Positions 4,329-12,319 of a DNA stretch of 21,219 nucleotides are shown piece after piece. Position 1 is the stretch's first letter. Every line of letters begins with the position of its first letter. The translations under genes and the position numbers were made by a program. The notes under the pieces were generated by a model, which was not told the DNA's origin, did not search any database, and worked only from the letters and a program-made list of their open reading frames with translations. Origin of the DNA: a virus; IMG/VR virus record IMGVR_UViG_3300042881_001899, positions 1 to 21,219 of that record. The stretch is one strand, 5' to 3'.

Positions 4329-6866
4329 ATGGTAGATGAAGTAGAAATTTCCAATGTAGGCGGTCCGAAAGGTGTTGCCAGTGAAGCTACGCTTGCAGCA
4401 TTGGTTTCCGCATTAAGCAAAGGTGATACTGCTAGAGATCGCGGACTGCGACTGGAAGGTCTAGCTAGAGCTTCAAACATAAAAGAATTAAAAACTGGAA
4501 CAAAAGAGCAGGGTGCTTTTGGAAAAGCTATATCTGGTACTGCAAGTGCTGCTGTAGGCTTAGGAAAAGAATTCCTGTTTGGCGGCAATAGACTTTCGGA
4601 CTTTAGCAGAGCAGTGTTCGGCGCTGACAGTGCTATTACCAGTCTTGTTAAGTACACTGACAACTTAATTGATACCTACAGAGAACTGAGTTCAGTAGGT
4701 GCTGGGTTTAACAACAGTTTGTTTGATTTTATTAAAACTAGTGCAATGACCGGTATGAGTTTAGGAGATTTTAGTGATCTTGTATCTCAGAACAGTACAA
4801 GACTACGAATGTTAGGTGGCACTGTTACTGAAGGTGCTAAACGATTTGGACAAATCAGTAAAACACTAAGACAAGATTTTGGAATTGGCCTAAGTAGAGT
4901 TGGGTTTACTATGACTGACTTGAATGATGTGTTGCTAGAATACTCTGATTTTTCTATTAGTCAAGTAGGAAGAGAAACTAGATCTAATCGTCAACTAGCA
5001 GCGGCCGCTGCTAGTTACGGAATGGAACTTGATCAGCTTTCTAAGTTAACAGGAATAAGCAGAAAGCAACTTGCTGAAACAATTACTCAACAACAAGCTG
5101 ATCAACGAGTTAGACTTGCTACAATCGCAATGGACGAAGATCAAAGAAAACGATTTAACCAAACATTGGCTGTAGCAGGATCTGCTAGTCCGGAGTTGAA
5201 AGAAGCACTAATTGATTTAGCTGACGGTATTCCAGATGATGAAATAACAAAGAAGCTAATAACGTCAAGTGATGCATTTGCAGCATTAGGCGGCGACATT
5301 GAAAACATGTCTACTCAGGAAATGATGAAGTTCTTTGCAAGTGTCGGTAAAGACATTGATATGTTTTCAAACAGACCCGGTTTCCAACAGTTAATAAAAA
5401 ATGACGGTGCGTTTGCAAGTATTGCAAGCATGGGAGCAGGACTACGTAGTTATTCAGACTTGACTCAAGAACAAATAGACAGAATGGTAAAAGAACAAGA
5501 TGCAAGAGACACAATCACCGAAACATTAGTTGCATTTGAAAATGCGTTAAACAACGTAAAAACATTTTTAATGGACGAGCTGTTTGGAGAAAATGCACCA
5601 TTTGGAAGATCCTTAAAAGCATTTAGTGAATCAATTACAAAACTAGTTAATTCTTTATTTGGTGAATCAGGAACAGGTGGCACCGCAGGAGGTCTAACAT
5701 CAGGATTTCAAGGAATTATCGATTCTTTATTTGGAGAGAATGGCATACTTACACTTTTAGTAAAGGATTTTACAACTTTTACAAATGAACTAGCACTAAG
5801 TGATGATCCTATGGGACTATTTAAAACAAAAGTTGGCGAACTAGGAACTAGCATAAAAAATTGGTTCATGGATATGCTGCTCGGAACAAAAGTAGAAATA
5901 GGAACTCAGGGCAGGCCGGGCGAGGTACGTATAGAAAGACAAGGTGGATTACTACAATCTATATCAGATGGATTTTCCAGTTTGTTTAATGAAGGGTCGA
6001 TATTAACAACTATAAAAGAATCTATATCCAGTGCGTTTGTTGCTGCAATAGAAGGTATCGGTAATTTCTGGAATGATCCTGCTAACCAAACGGTAATTAA
6101 CAATTTCTTTACAGACATGACAGATATGTTTACTAGATTAATTAATGTAATACAAGATATGTTTGTTAATAGTTCGTTAGCAGCTTTCTTAGGAATAACT
6201 GACCGAGAAGATGTTACAGCAAGACAAGCAGATGCAGCTATAGCTGCAAGAAATTCCGGAGGCCCTGTTACAAAAATAGATGCCGAAAATGCACTTAATG
6301 CTATCTTAGGTAAAGATTGGTTTAACGTTTCTACAATAGGATTAGTAGGCGGTAGTCAGGATAAAGTCGATCCTGCCATAATAACAGAACTATTAAAACA
6401 AGTTAATACAGATGAATATTGGTTTGAAGGAAGTGCAATTAAAGATGCATTACAACAGTTAGGCGACAAATATACTGCCGGAAATGCATCAGAAGAAGAA
6501 CAACGGTTATTTGAGCAAGCTGCTTCGGCATTTGTTAAAGCAGAAGCACAAATGGATCAACAACCTGTTGGTGCTATACCACCTGAACAAAAATCAATTG
6601 GAACTCTAGGAACAACTGGACTCAAGTTTGAACCCAAGGACACTGTTGCTCAAATTCACAGAGGAGAACGTGTGTTAAGTCCTGAAGAAACTGCAAAATA
6701 CAATAGCACAGGCAATCAGACTATGTCAAACGAAAAGCTAGATCAGTTAAATAATACTATGATGAGAGTGGCAGGATTGCTTGATTCTGCACTAGGAGTT
6801 CAAACAAGAACAATGAAAAATGTTAAATCGCTAGGATTTGATTATTATAGAGGATCACCAGCATGA
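4329..6866 (+). CDS. 29: tail tape-measure protein (gp29-like), 845 aa
   Basis: Long, mostly helical protein that would set tail length inside the tube and sit in the baseplate hub. The evidence is its length, low cysteine content, alanine/glycine-rich amphipathic helices (about 55-80), and many amphipathic LF/FGEN-type repeats in the middle (LFGENAPFG, SLFGESG, SLFGENG). A C-terminal motif VAQIHRGERVLSPEE near residues 772-786 is typical of phage tape measures. The gene is divergent from the gp26-like chaperone and overlaps the portal start by four bases (ATGA at 6863). T4 gp29 is 590 aa. If tail length scales at about 0.15 nm per residue, this one suggests a somewhat longer tail, but internal domains may not count. 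The ribosome binding site is weak (AGG at 4319-4321). Confidence 0.85.
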   Translation: MVDEVEISNVGGPKGVASEATLAALVSALSKGDTARDRGLRLEGLARASNIKELKTGTKEQGAFGKAISGTASAAVGLGKEFLFGGNRLSDFSRAVFGADSAITSLVKYTDNLIDTYRELSSVGAGFNNSLFDFIKTSAMTGMSLGDFSDLVSQNSTRLRMLGGTVTEGAKRFGQISKTLRQDFGIGLSRVGFTMTDLNDVLLEYSDFSISQVGRETRSNRQLAAAAASYGMELDQLSKLTGISRKQLAETITQQQADQRVRLATIAMDEDQRKRFNQTLAVAGSASPELKEALIDLADGIPDDEITKKLITSSDAFAALGGDIENMSTQEMMKFFASVGKDIDMFSNRPGFQQLIKNDGAFASIASMGAGLRSYSDLTQEQIDRMVKEQDARDTITETLVAFENALNNVKTFLMDELFGENAPFGRSLKAFSESITKLVNSLFGESGTGGTAGGLTSGFQGIIDSLFGENGILTLLVKDFTTFTNELALSDDPMGLFKTKVGELGTSIKNWFMDMLLGTKVEIGTQGRPGEVRIERQGGLLQSISDGFSSLFNEGSILTTIKESISSAFVAAIEGIGNFWNDPANQTVINNFFTDMTDMFTRLINVIQDMFVNSSLAAFLGITDREDVTARQADAAIAARNSGGPVTKIDAENALNAILGKDWFNVSTIGLVGGSQDKVDPAIITELLKQVNTDEYWFEGSAIKDALQQLGDKYTAGNASEEEQRLFEQAASAFVKAEAQMDQQPVGAIPPEQKSIGTLGTTGLKFEPKDTVAQIHRGERVLSPEETAKYNSTGNQTMSNEKLDQLNNTMMRVAGLLDSALGVQTRTMKNVKSLGFDYYRGSPA

Positions 6867-8587
6867 GTTGGAAAAAATACTTTACCCCTGTACCAACTAG
6901 CATGAATGCCAGTGGAAGCTATAGCCCATTTAGTTTTAAAAGCGGTTCGGGCATGGGTCCTGCTGCTGCCAATTACTCAAGTCATTTGCCTGATGTTTAC
7001 GTAGGATCTCCTAACCGTATTGAACGTTATGGTCAGTACAATACCATGGACAACGACAGCGAAGTGAATGCTGCACTGGACATCTTGGCTGAATTTTGTA
7101 GTCAAACCAACAAAGAAAACGGTACACCATTTAAAATTAATTTTAACAACAGTGCAACAAACACAGAAGTTAAGATACTAGGACAATATTTAAAGCAGTG
7201 GTCAAAACTACAACAGTTTGAAACTAGAATATTTAAAATCATAAGAAACGCTTTCAAGTATGGCGATCAATTTTTCATTAGAGATCCGGAAACTAAAAAA
7301 TGGTTCCACGTTGATCCAGCCAAGGTTACAAAAATAATTGTTAACGAAAGTGATGGCAAGCGTCCAGAACAATACATTGTCAAAGATATTAATATTTCAT
7401 TTGAAGCGTTGAGTGCTACAAAGATCAATACAACAAACGCATACGGACCAGGCGGCAATCAACCTGGATACCAAACGCTTGAACAAAAGTATATGACTGG
7501 TCAAACTCCTGGACCTAACACCAGCAGATTCATGAATGAAACAAACGAAACTGCTATTAACGCAGAACATATGGTACATTTAAGTTTAAGCGAAGGATTG
7601 GACAACAACTATCCGTTTGGCAACAGTTTGCTTGAAACTATCTTCAAAGTGTACAAGCAAAAAGAATTACTCGAAGACGCTATCATCATCTATCGTGTGC
7701 AACGTGCACCGGAACGCAGAGTGTTTTATGTTGACGTTGGTAACATGCCCAGTCACCTTGCTATGCAGTTTGTTGAACGGGTAAAAACTGAAATTCATCA
7801 GAGACGTATACCTAGTAAGACAGGCGGCGGTCAAAATGTTATAGACAGCTCGTACAACCCACTTAGCATAAATGAAGACTACTTCTTCCCGCAAACAGCA
7901 GAAGGTAGAGGATCAAAGGTTGAAACACTACCAGGTGGTACAAACCTAGGTGAGATTGACGACTTACGTTATTTTACAAACAAGTTGATACGTGGATTGA
8001 GAATTCCAAGTTCTTATCTTCCGACTGGTGCAGATGATGCAAGTTCAACTTACAATGATGGTAGAGTTGGCACAGCGTACATTCAAGAATTGCGTTTTAA
8101 CAATTACTGCGAAAGACTACAAAGTTTAATAGCTGAAATATTCAACAACGAGTTTAAGTTGTATCTAGTTGAAAAGGGTGTAAACATAGACGTATCTATG
8201 TTTGACTTAAAACTTCAACCACCGCAAAACTTTGCAAGCTATCGTCAAGCAGAACTTGACAGCAACAGAATCAATACATTTACAGCAATGCAACAGGTAC
8301 CGTTTATTTCAAATAGATTTGCCCTAGCAAGATTCTTAGGACTGAGCAAAGAAGAAATTGCAGAAAATGAGCGCCTATGGCAAGAAGAGAACGATGAAGA
8401 ATTTGGCACACCGTCTCAAGACCCAACTGTACAAATGCGTGATGCAGGTATAACTGGTGCTGACATAAGCAACGATCTAGCTTCAGCAGAAGGCGAAGAT
8501 ACAGAAACAGCACCTCAAGAACCAACTGGCGAGGAAAGTCCATTAAGCGGCGCAGGCGCCGCTGCTCAACCTGCACCGGAGATATAA
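6863..8587 (+). CDS. 20: portal vertex protein gp20, 574 aa
   Basis: Forms the dodecameric ring at the capsid vertex through which DNA is packaged, and nucleates prohead assembly. Recognisable T4-like gp20 blocks include DNDSEVNAALDILAEFCSQ (about 61-79), IIYRVQRAPERRVFYVDVGNMP (about 274-295), and RGLRIPSSYLPTGADD with GTAYIQELRF in the second half. The size is close to T4 gp20 (524 aa). The extra length is an acidic, Ala/Pro/Glu-rich C-terminal tail (about residues 505-574) with no predicted fold. The start overlaps the tape-measure stop (ATGA), so the two are probably translationally coupled. The next gene begins seven bases after its stop. Confidence 0.95.
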   Translation: MSWKKYFTPVPTSMNASGSYSPFSFKSGSGMGPAAANYSSHLPDVYVGSPNRIERYGQYNTMDNDSEVNAALDILAEFCSQTNKENGTPFKINFNNSATNTEVKILGQYLKQWSKLQQFETRIFKIIRNAFKYGDQFFIRDPETKKWFHVDPAKVTKIIVNESDGKRPEQYIVKDINISFEALSATKINTTNAYGPGGNQPGYQTLEQKYMTGQTPGPNTSRFMNETNETAINAEHMVHLSLSEGLDNNYPFGNSLLETIFKVYKQKELLEDAIIIYRVQRAPERRVFYVDVGNMPSHLAMQFVERVKTEIHQRRIPSKTGGGQNVIDSSYNPLSINEDYFFPQTAEGRGSKVETLPGGTNLGEIDDLRYFTNKLIRGLRIPSSYLPTGADDASSTYNDGRVGTAYIQELRFNNYCERLQSLIAEIFNNEFKLYLVEKGVNIDVSMFDLKLQPPQNFASYRQAELDSNRINTFTAMQQVPFISNRFALARFLGLSKEEIAENERLWQEENDEEFGTPSQDPTVQMRDAGITGADISNDLASAEGEDTETAPQEPTGEESPLSGAGAAAQPAPEI

Positions 8588-8594
8588 ATACATT

Positions 8595-8843
8595 ATGATA
8601 TTACGTGAGCTTTATTACTTTGACAGAAAAACTTTAGAGCCAACTGAGGATAATCGTTACGAACCTCAGGACGATGAATCTATAGTTAAAATCGGCGACA
8701 CTAGAAAAACTAGATTAACATTACGTGATATCAATAAAGCAAGACGTGCAGATGACATGCACAGACAAGAAGCTGACAAAGATTTATCTCACATTAGAGC
8801 CATGTATGGACTTGCAGCACAAGCACCAGCAGATCAAGTGTAA
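8595..8843 (+). CDS. small hypothetical protein between portal and capsid genes, 82 aa
   Basis: Short charged protein starting MILRELYYFDRKT, then an acidic segment (EPQDDES) and a helical block RLTLRDINKARRADDMHRQEADKDLSHIRAMYG that looks conserved in character. In T4 this place between genes 20 and 21 is held by the prohead core genes 67 and 68. I see no convincing similarity to either, and a better gp67 match lies further downstream at 9679. No membrane segment. It begins seven bases after the portal stop and is followed closely by the TTG-started gene at 8854, so it is part of the same operon. A prohead or portal accessory role is only a guess from position. Confidence 0.8.
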   Translation: MILRELYYFDRKTLEPTEDNRYEPQDDESIVKIGDTRKTRLTLRDINKARRADDMHRQEADKDLSHIRAMYGLAAQAPADQV

Positions 8844-8853
8844 GGATTAACAC

Positions 8854-9579
8854 TTGCCTAAAAGTCATATCCCTGGCGAAACAAAAGAACAACGTAAAAT
8901 TAGAAAACGACAAGAAAAAAACAAAACGTTATCTAACACGCCAATAGAAAAAGAATACTATCCACAACTAGAAATAAACAGAGATGAGTCTGTTGCATTT
9001 GTGTTAGGAAATGGCACAAGCAGAAAGCCTATTGACGTAAAGGAATTGCGTCCTTATGGAAAAATCTACGGATGCAATGGACTGTATAGAGAATTTTCTC
9101 CTGATCATTTGATTGCAGTTGATACAAAAATGATAAAAGAAATTTCTGGAAAAAGCTATCAAATGAATCATCAAGTTTGGACCAATCCAAACAGATACAC
9201 AAGAGAAGTTCCAAGATTAAATTTGTTCAATCCTAACTTAGGATGGAGCAGCGGACCTAGCGCATTGATGCTAGCAAGCACACATGTATACAAAACAATT
9301 TATATCTTAGGCTTTGACTATGAAGGTATCGGATTGAGAAAAGAGTTGGTAAACAATGTGTATGCAGGCACAGAAAATTACAAACGAGAAAACGAAAGAG
9401 CCACATACTTTGGAAACTGGGCTAGACAAACTGCAACATGTATCAAGAAACACAACACTATAAAATATATAAGAGTAGTTGAAGATCAAAACAGTTTTGT
9501 ACCAGAAACTCTATCAGGATTGATAAATTTAACACACATTACAGTAGATTTATTTAAGAAAAGATTTAATTTACTTTAA
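8854..9579 (+). CDS. Rossmann-like DUF115/GT42-type protein, putative sugar- or nucleotide-handling enzyme, 241 aa
   Basis: The start is TTG at 8854 with AAGGA eight bases upstream; no ATG fits the conserved N-terminus. After a basic tail (residues 1-30) comes VAFVLGNGTSRKPID (47-61), a glycine-rich nucleotide-binding-like turn, then GCN (73-75), AVDTKM (88-93), and a central GWSSGPSALMLAS...YILGFDY (130-156). This order (GNG-S, CN, D-K, SG--A, LGFDY) matches DUF115 and GT42 sialyltransferase-like proteins as I remember them. The real substrate is unknown. It sits between the portal and prohead-core genes, a place where T4 has only head-assembly genes, so a role in capsid glycosylation or a cargo gene is conceivable. 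A hairpin-rich gap of 99 bp follows. Confidence 0.6.
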   Translation: MPKSHIPGETKEQRKIRKRQEKNKTLSNTPIEKEYYPQLEINRDESVAFVLGNGTSRKPIDVKELRPYGKIYGCNGLYREFSPDHLIAVDTKMIKEISGKSYQMNHQVWTNPNRYTREVPRLNLFNPNLGWSSGPSALMLASTHVYKTIYILGFDYEGIGLRKELVNNVYAGTENYKRENERATYFGNWARQTATCIKKHNTIKYIRVVEDQNSFVPETLSGLINLTHITVDLFKKRFNLL

Positions 9580-9580
9580 A

Positions 9581-9629
9581 ATTTTAAAAATACGCTTAAA
9601 TATAACCATTTAAGCATGGTTTTTAAAAT
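9581..9629. repeat. long two-part inverted repeat (10 + 7 bp)
   Basis: ATTTTAAAAA (9581-9590) pairs with TTTTTAAAAT (9620-9629), and GCTTAAA (9594-9600) with TTTAAGC (9609-9615), giving one nested hairpin with a small internal loop and an 8-nt tip. It starts two bases after the stop at 9579. It may end transcription weakly or protect the 3' end of the mRNA. The direct repeat TAAATATAAC occurs at 9597-9606 and again at 9636-9645. Confidence 0.65.
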
Positions 9630-9678
9630 AAAGTGTAAATATAACTGACAGCCTTGACAACTAAATAAGGAGATAACA

Positions 9679-10566
9679 ATGACTGATCGCAGCAAGTTTG
9701 AAGAAATGCTCGAGCGTCTGATTAACGAAGATCGCGCCGGAGCAGAAGAACTATTCCATGAAATCGTGGTAGAAAAATCACGTGAAATTTATCAAAACAT
9801 AATCGAGTCGGAAGACGAAGACGATGAAGAAGATGATCTAGAAGAAGCTACTGATGAAGAAGTAGACGAGTCAGAAGAAGACGAACTAGAAGAATCAGAC
9901 GAAGAAGATCTAGAAGAAATGTTTGGCCTAGACGAGTTTGAAGTTGAAGCACCTGTAATGGGCGGCGATGCAACTGACGACATGATGGGCGACATGGGAA
10001 TGGACATGGGCGGCGAAGACGACATGGACATGGGCGACGAAGGTGAAGGTGATGTAGAAGACCGCGTTGCAGACCTAGAAGACGCACTAGAAGATCTAAG
10101 AGCAGAATTCGAAAAGCTAATGGGTGACGACGAAGGCGACGACGAAGGCGACATGGGTGACATGGACGACGAAGGCGACGACGACGAAGAAACCAAAGAA
10201 GTATTTGCACCAGCTTTTGAAGCTAAAGACAAAGAAAAAGAAAAGTCAAAAGGCAAGCAAACAGCAGCTGAACAAATGCGTGAATACGTAGAAAAAGTAA
10301 GCGCAAAAATGGGCGACAATGGAGTTAACAACAAGTCAGCAGTAGCTGGTAAGAACGACATGGGCGGAACAACTGCTAATATTGCTAAGTCATTCTCAAC
10401 AGAGAAGGGCGGAACACAAGGCGGCTTAGCTAACCCATCGACTAAAGAAGATAACGCTGGTAACGTAAACGTTCCTGGCGGTAAGGCTGGTAAATCAATG
10501 ACATCAGCAAAATCCCCTGCAAAGGGAGACAACGGCGCCAATTCTAAATCAATAATGGGCAGCTAA
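9679..10566 (+). CDS. 67: acidic prohead core protein, gp67-like with long C-terminal extension, 295 aa
   Basis: Likely a component of the scaffold core that is digested during head maturation. The N-terminal 50 residues (FEEMLERLINEDRAGAEELFHEIV, then KSREIYQNII) followed by a run of Asp/Glu match the layout of T4 gp67: a short helical head, then a polyacidic tail. T4 gp67 is only about 80 aa. This protein continues with a Met/Gly/Asp-rich segment (about 93-125), a short coiled coil (VEDRVADLEDALEDLRAEFEKL, about 126-147), another acidic run, and a Lys/Gly/Ser/Asn-rich, basic-to-neutral tail (about 182-295). The ribosome binding site is AAGGAG. The next gene is the protease gp21. The assignment rests on composition and order, not on a strong sequence match. 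Confidence 0.7.
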   Translation: MTDRSKFEEMLERLINEDRAGAEELFHEIVVEKSREIYQNIIESEDEDDEEDDLEEATDEEVDESEEDELEESDEEDLEEMFGLDEFEVEAPVMGGDATDDMMGDMGMDMGGEDDMDMGDEGEGDVEDRVADLEDALEDLRAEFEKLMGDDEGDDEGDMGDMDDEGDDDEETKEVFAPAFEAKDKEKEKSKGKQTAAEQMREYVEKVSAKMGDNGVNNKSAVAGKNDMGGTTANIAKSFSTEKGGTQGGLANPSTKEDNAGNVNVPGGKAGKSMTSAKSPAKGDNGANSKSIMGS

Positions 10567-10581
10567 GGTTAAGGAAAACGG

Positions 10582-11205
10582 ATGAACTACCTACGTGAAC
10601 ATTTAAGTTTCGACCAAGCAAGGATAGTCGTTGAGTCTGCTGATGAAGGCAAAAACCTTTATATGAAAGGAATTTGCATTCAAGGCGGAGTACGCAACGC
10701 AAATCAGCGTGTTTATCCCGTTAGAGAGATTGGCAGGGCTGTCACCACGCTCAGCGAACAAATCCAAGGCGGATACTCAGTGCTCGGGGAAGTAGATCAT
10801 CCAGAAGGCCTTAATATAAACTTGGACCGCGTCAGCCACATGATTACTGAAATGTGGATGGACGGACCTAATGGTTACGGAAAATTAAAAATCCTACCTA
10901 CACCGATGGGACAACTAGTCAGAACAATGCTGGAAAGCGGCGTAAAGCTAGGTGTCTCATCGAGAGGTAGCGGTAACGTTAGCGAAAGCGGTTCTGGTGA
11001 AGTATCAGATTTCGAGATAATCACTGTAGACGTAGTAGCACAACCTAGTGCGCCAGGTGCTTATCCTACACCAATTTATGAACACCTAATGAACACACGA
11101 GGTGGATACAAGGCAATTTTAACTAGTAAAGAAGTACAAGGCGATAAACAGGCACAAAAATACATTGCAGAGAGCTTATTAAACATAATAAGCAGGCTCC
11201 AATAA
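10582..11205 (+). CDS. 21: prohead core protease gp21, 207 aa
   Basis: Serine protease that degrades the scaffold and trims capsid proteins after prohead assembly, of the T4 gp21 (herpes-assemblin-like) type. Visible motifs are RNANQRVYP (about 38-46), GEVDHPE with the probable catalytic His73, GVSSRGSG with the probable catalytic serine at 126 or 127, and DFEIITVDVVAQPSAPGA (about 143-160). The length matches T4 gp21 (212 aa). AAGGA precedes the ATG. It lies directly between the gp67-like core protein and the gp22 scaffold, its expected substrates. Expected cut sites of the family are (I/L)-x-E. Confidence 0.93.
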   Translation: MNYLREHLSFDQARIVVESADEGKNLYMKGICIQGGVRNANQRVYPVREIGRAVTTLSEQIQGGYSVLGEVDHPEGLNINLDRVSHMITEMWMDGPNGYGKLKILPTPMGQLVRTMLESGVKLGVSSRGSGNVSESGSGEVSDFEIITVDVVAQPSAPGAYPTPIYEHLMNTRGGYKAILTSKEVQGDKQAQKYIAESLLNIISRLQ

Positions 11206-11217
11206 AAGGAGAAAATT

Positions 11218-12309
11218 ATGGAAGCACTAAAAGCCCTTTTAGAGAGTGAAGCAATTACTGAAGCAATGAAAACCGAGATACAAGAAGCATGGACAGCAAA
11301 AATTGCTGAAAATCGCAGACAAGTAACTGTCGAACTTCGTGAGGAATTTGCACAAAAGTACGAGCATGACAAAAGTGTTATGATCGAAGCTATTGATTCT
11401 ATGATTAGCGAAAAGCTAGTAGAAGAAGTAACCGAATTCCAAGAAGATCGTAAGCAACTAGCAGAAGCAAAAGCAAAATATGCAATAGCTATGAAAGAAA
11501 ATGCAAATCTACTAAAAAGATTTGTAAGTGAAACTTTAGTTAAAGAAGTTTCCGAACTTCATGAAGACCAAAAGTCTATGGCATCAAAGTTTTCTGCTCT
11601 TGAAGAATTTGTAATCGAACAACTTGCAAAAGAAATTGCCGAGTTCCAGGAAGATAAACAAGATCTAGCTGAAACAAAAGTACGTCTAGTACGTGAAGCA
11701 AAAGATCACATTGCTAAGGTCAGAGCTGACTTTATCAGTAGAAGTGCAAAGTTAGTATCAGAAACAGTTAACAAAACTCTTAAAAAAGAAATTAGTCAAC
11801 TCAAAGAAGATATCGATACTGCACGTCAACACGACTTCGGTCGTAAACTATTCGAAGCATTTGCTTCAGAATATTTAAATTCGCATCTAAATGAAAAGTC
11901 TGAAACAAAGAAACTGTTAAAAGTACTTGAGTTAAAGGACAAGCAAATAGCAGAAGCAAAAGTGATTGCAAGAAAAGCAACACAAATTGCTGAATCAAAA
12001 GATGTAGAAGTAAAGCGTTTAGTTGAATCAGCTGAACGTCAAAAAGTACTAAACGAGTTGACTGCACCGTTAGGTAAAGATCAACAAAGTATTATGATGG
12101 ACTTACTGGAATCAGTACAAACTCCTAAGTTACGTTCGGCGTTTGACAAGTACCTACCTTCCGTAGTTGAAGGTAAATCTCCAGCAAAGCAGAAGGCAGT
12201 TTTAAAAGAAGGCACAGAAATAACAGGCAACCGTACACAAAATAATAATAGTAACGCAGACGTAGATAGCAACGTAGTTGATATTAAGCGTCTTGCCGGA
12301 ATTAAATAA
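11218..12309 (+). CDS. 22: prohead scaffold protein gp22, 363 aa
   Basis: Major scaffolding protein of the prohead core, expected to be digested by gp21. Almost entirely charged and helical, with Lys/Glu-rich coiled coil through residues 60-290 and a conserved-looking C-terminal block PLGKDQQSIMMDLLESVQT and LRSAFDKYLPSVVEG before a low-complexity Asn-rich tail. Four related segments recur around residues 66-83, 106-123, 135-152 and 187-200, with the pattern L-(V/A/K)-(E/K)-E-(V/I)-x-E-F-Q-E-D. AGGAG lies upstream of the ATG. It sits 12 bases after gp21 and 10 before gp23, exactly as in T4. T4 gp22 is about 269 aa, so this one is longer. Confidence 0.9.
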   Translation: MEALKALLESEAITEAMKTEIQEAWTAKIAENRRQVTVELREEFAQKYEHDKSVMIEAIDSMISEKLVEEVTEFQEDRKQLAEAKAKYAIAMKENANLLKRFVSETLVKEVSELHEDQKSMASKFSALEEFVIEQLAKEIAEFQEDKQDLAETKVRLVREAKDHIAKVRADFISRSAKLVSETVNKTLKKEISQLKEDIDTARQHDFGRKLFEAFASEYLNSHLNEKSETKKLLKVLELKDKQIAEAKVIARKATQIAESKDVEVKRLVESAERQKVLNELTAPLGKDQQSIMMDLLESVQTPKLRSAFDKYLPSVVEGKSPAKQKAVLKEGTEITGNRTQNNNSNADVDSNVVDIKRLAGIK

Positions 12310-12319
12310 GGAGATTAAA

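Noticed and set aside
8583-8591. TATAAATAC, an exact T4 late-promoter core, at the gp20 stop
   Set aside because: It includes the TAA stop codon and lies three bases before the ATG at 8595, so transcription would start at or after that ATG. It could only serve the gene at 8854 and beyond. Kept out for lack of support.
9660-9672. CTAAATAAGGAG before 9679, and ATTAAATAAGGAG before 12320, as late promoters
   Set aside because: They merge with the ribosome binding sites and leave almost no leader. The resemblance comes from A+T-rich context around TAAGGAG.
9792-10541. Long minus-strand reading frames opposite the acidic core gene
   Set aside because: They are the Ser/Pro-rich mirror of GAA/GAC-rich codons, have no sensible composition or ribosome binding site, and overlap a well-supported gene.
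12278-12319. Upstream in-frame ATG for gp23
   Set aside because: It lies inside gp22 with no ribosome binding site. The ATG at 12320 has AAGGAG and gives the normal gp23 N-terminus.
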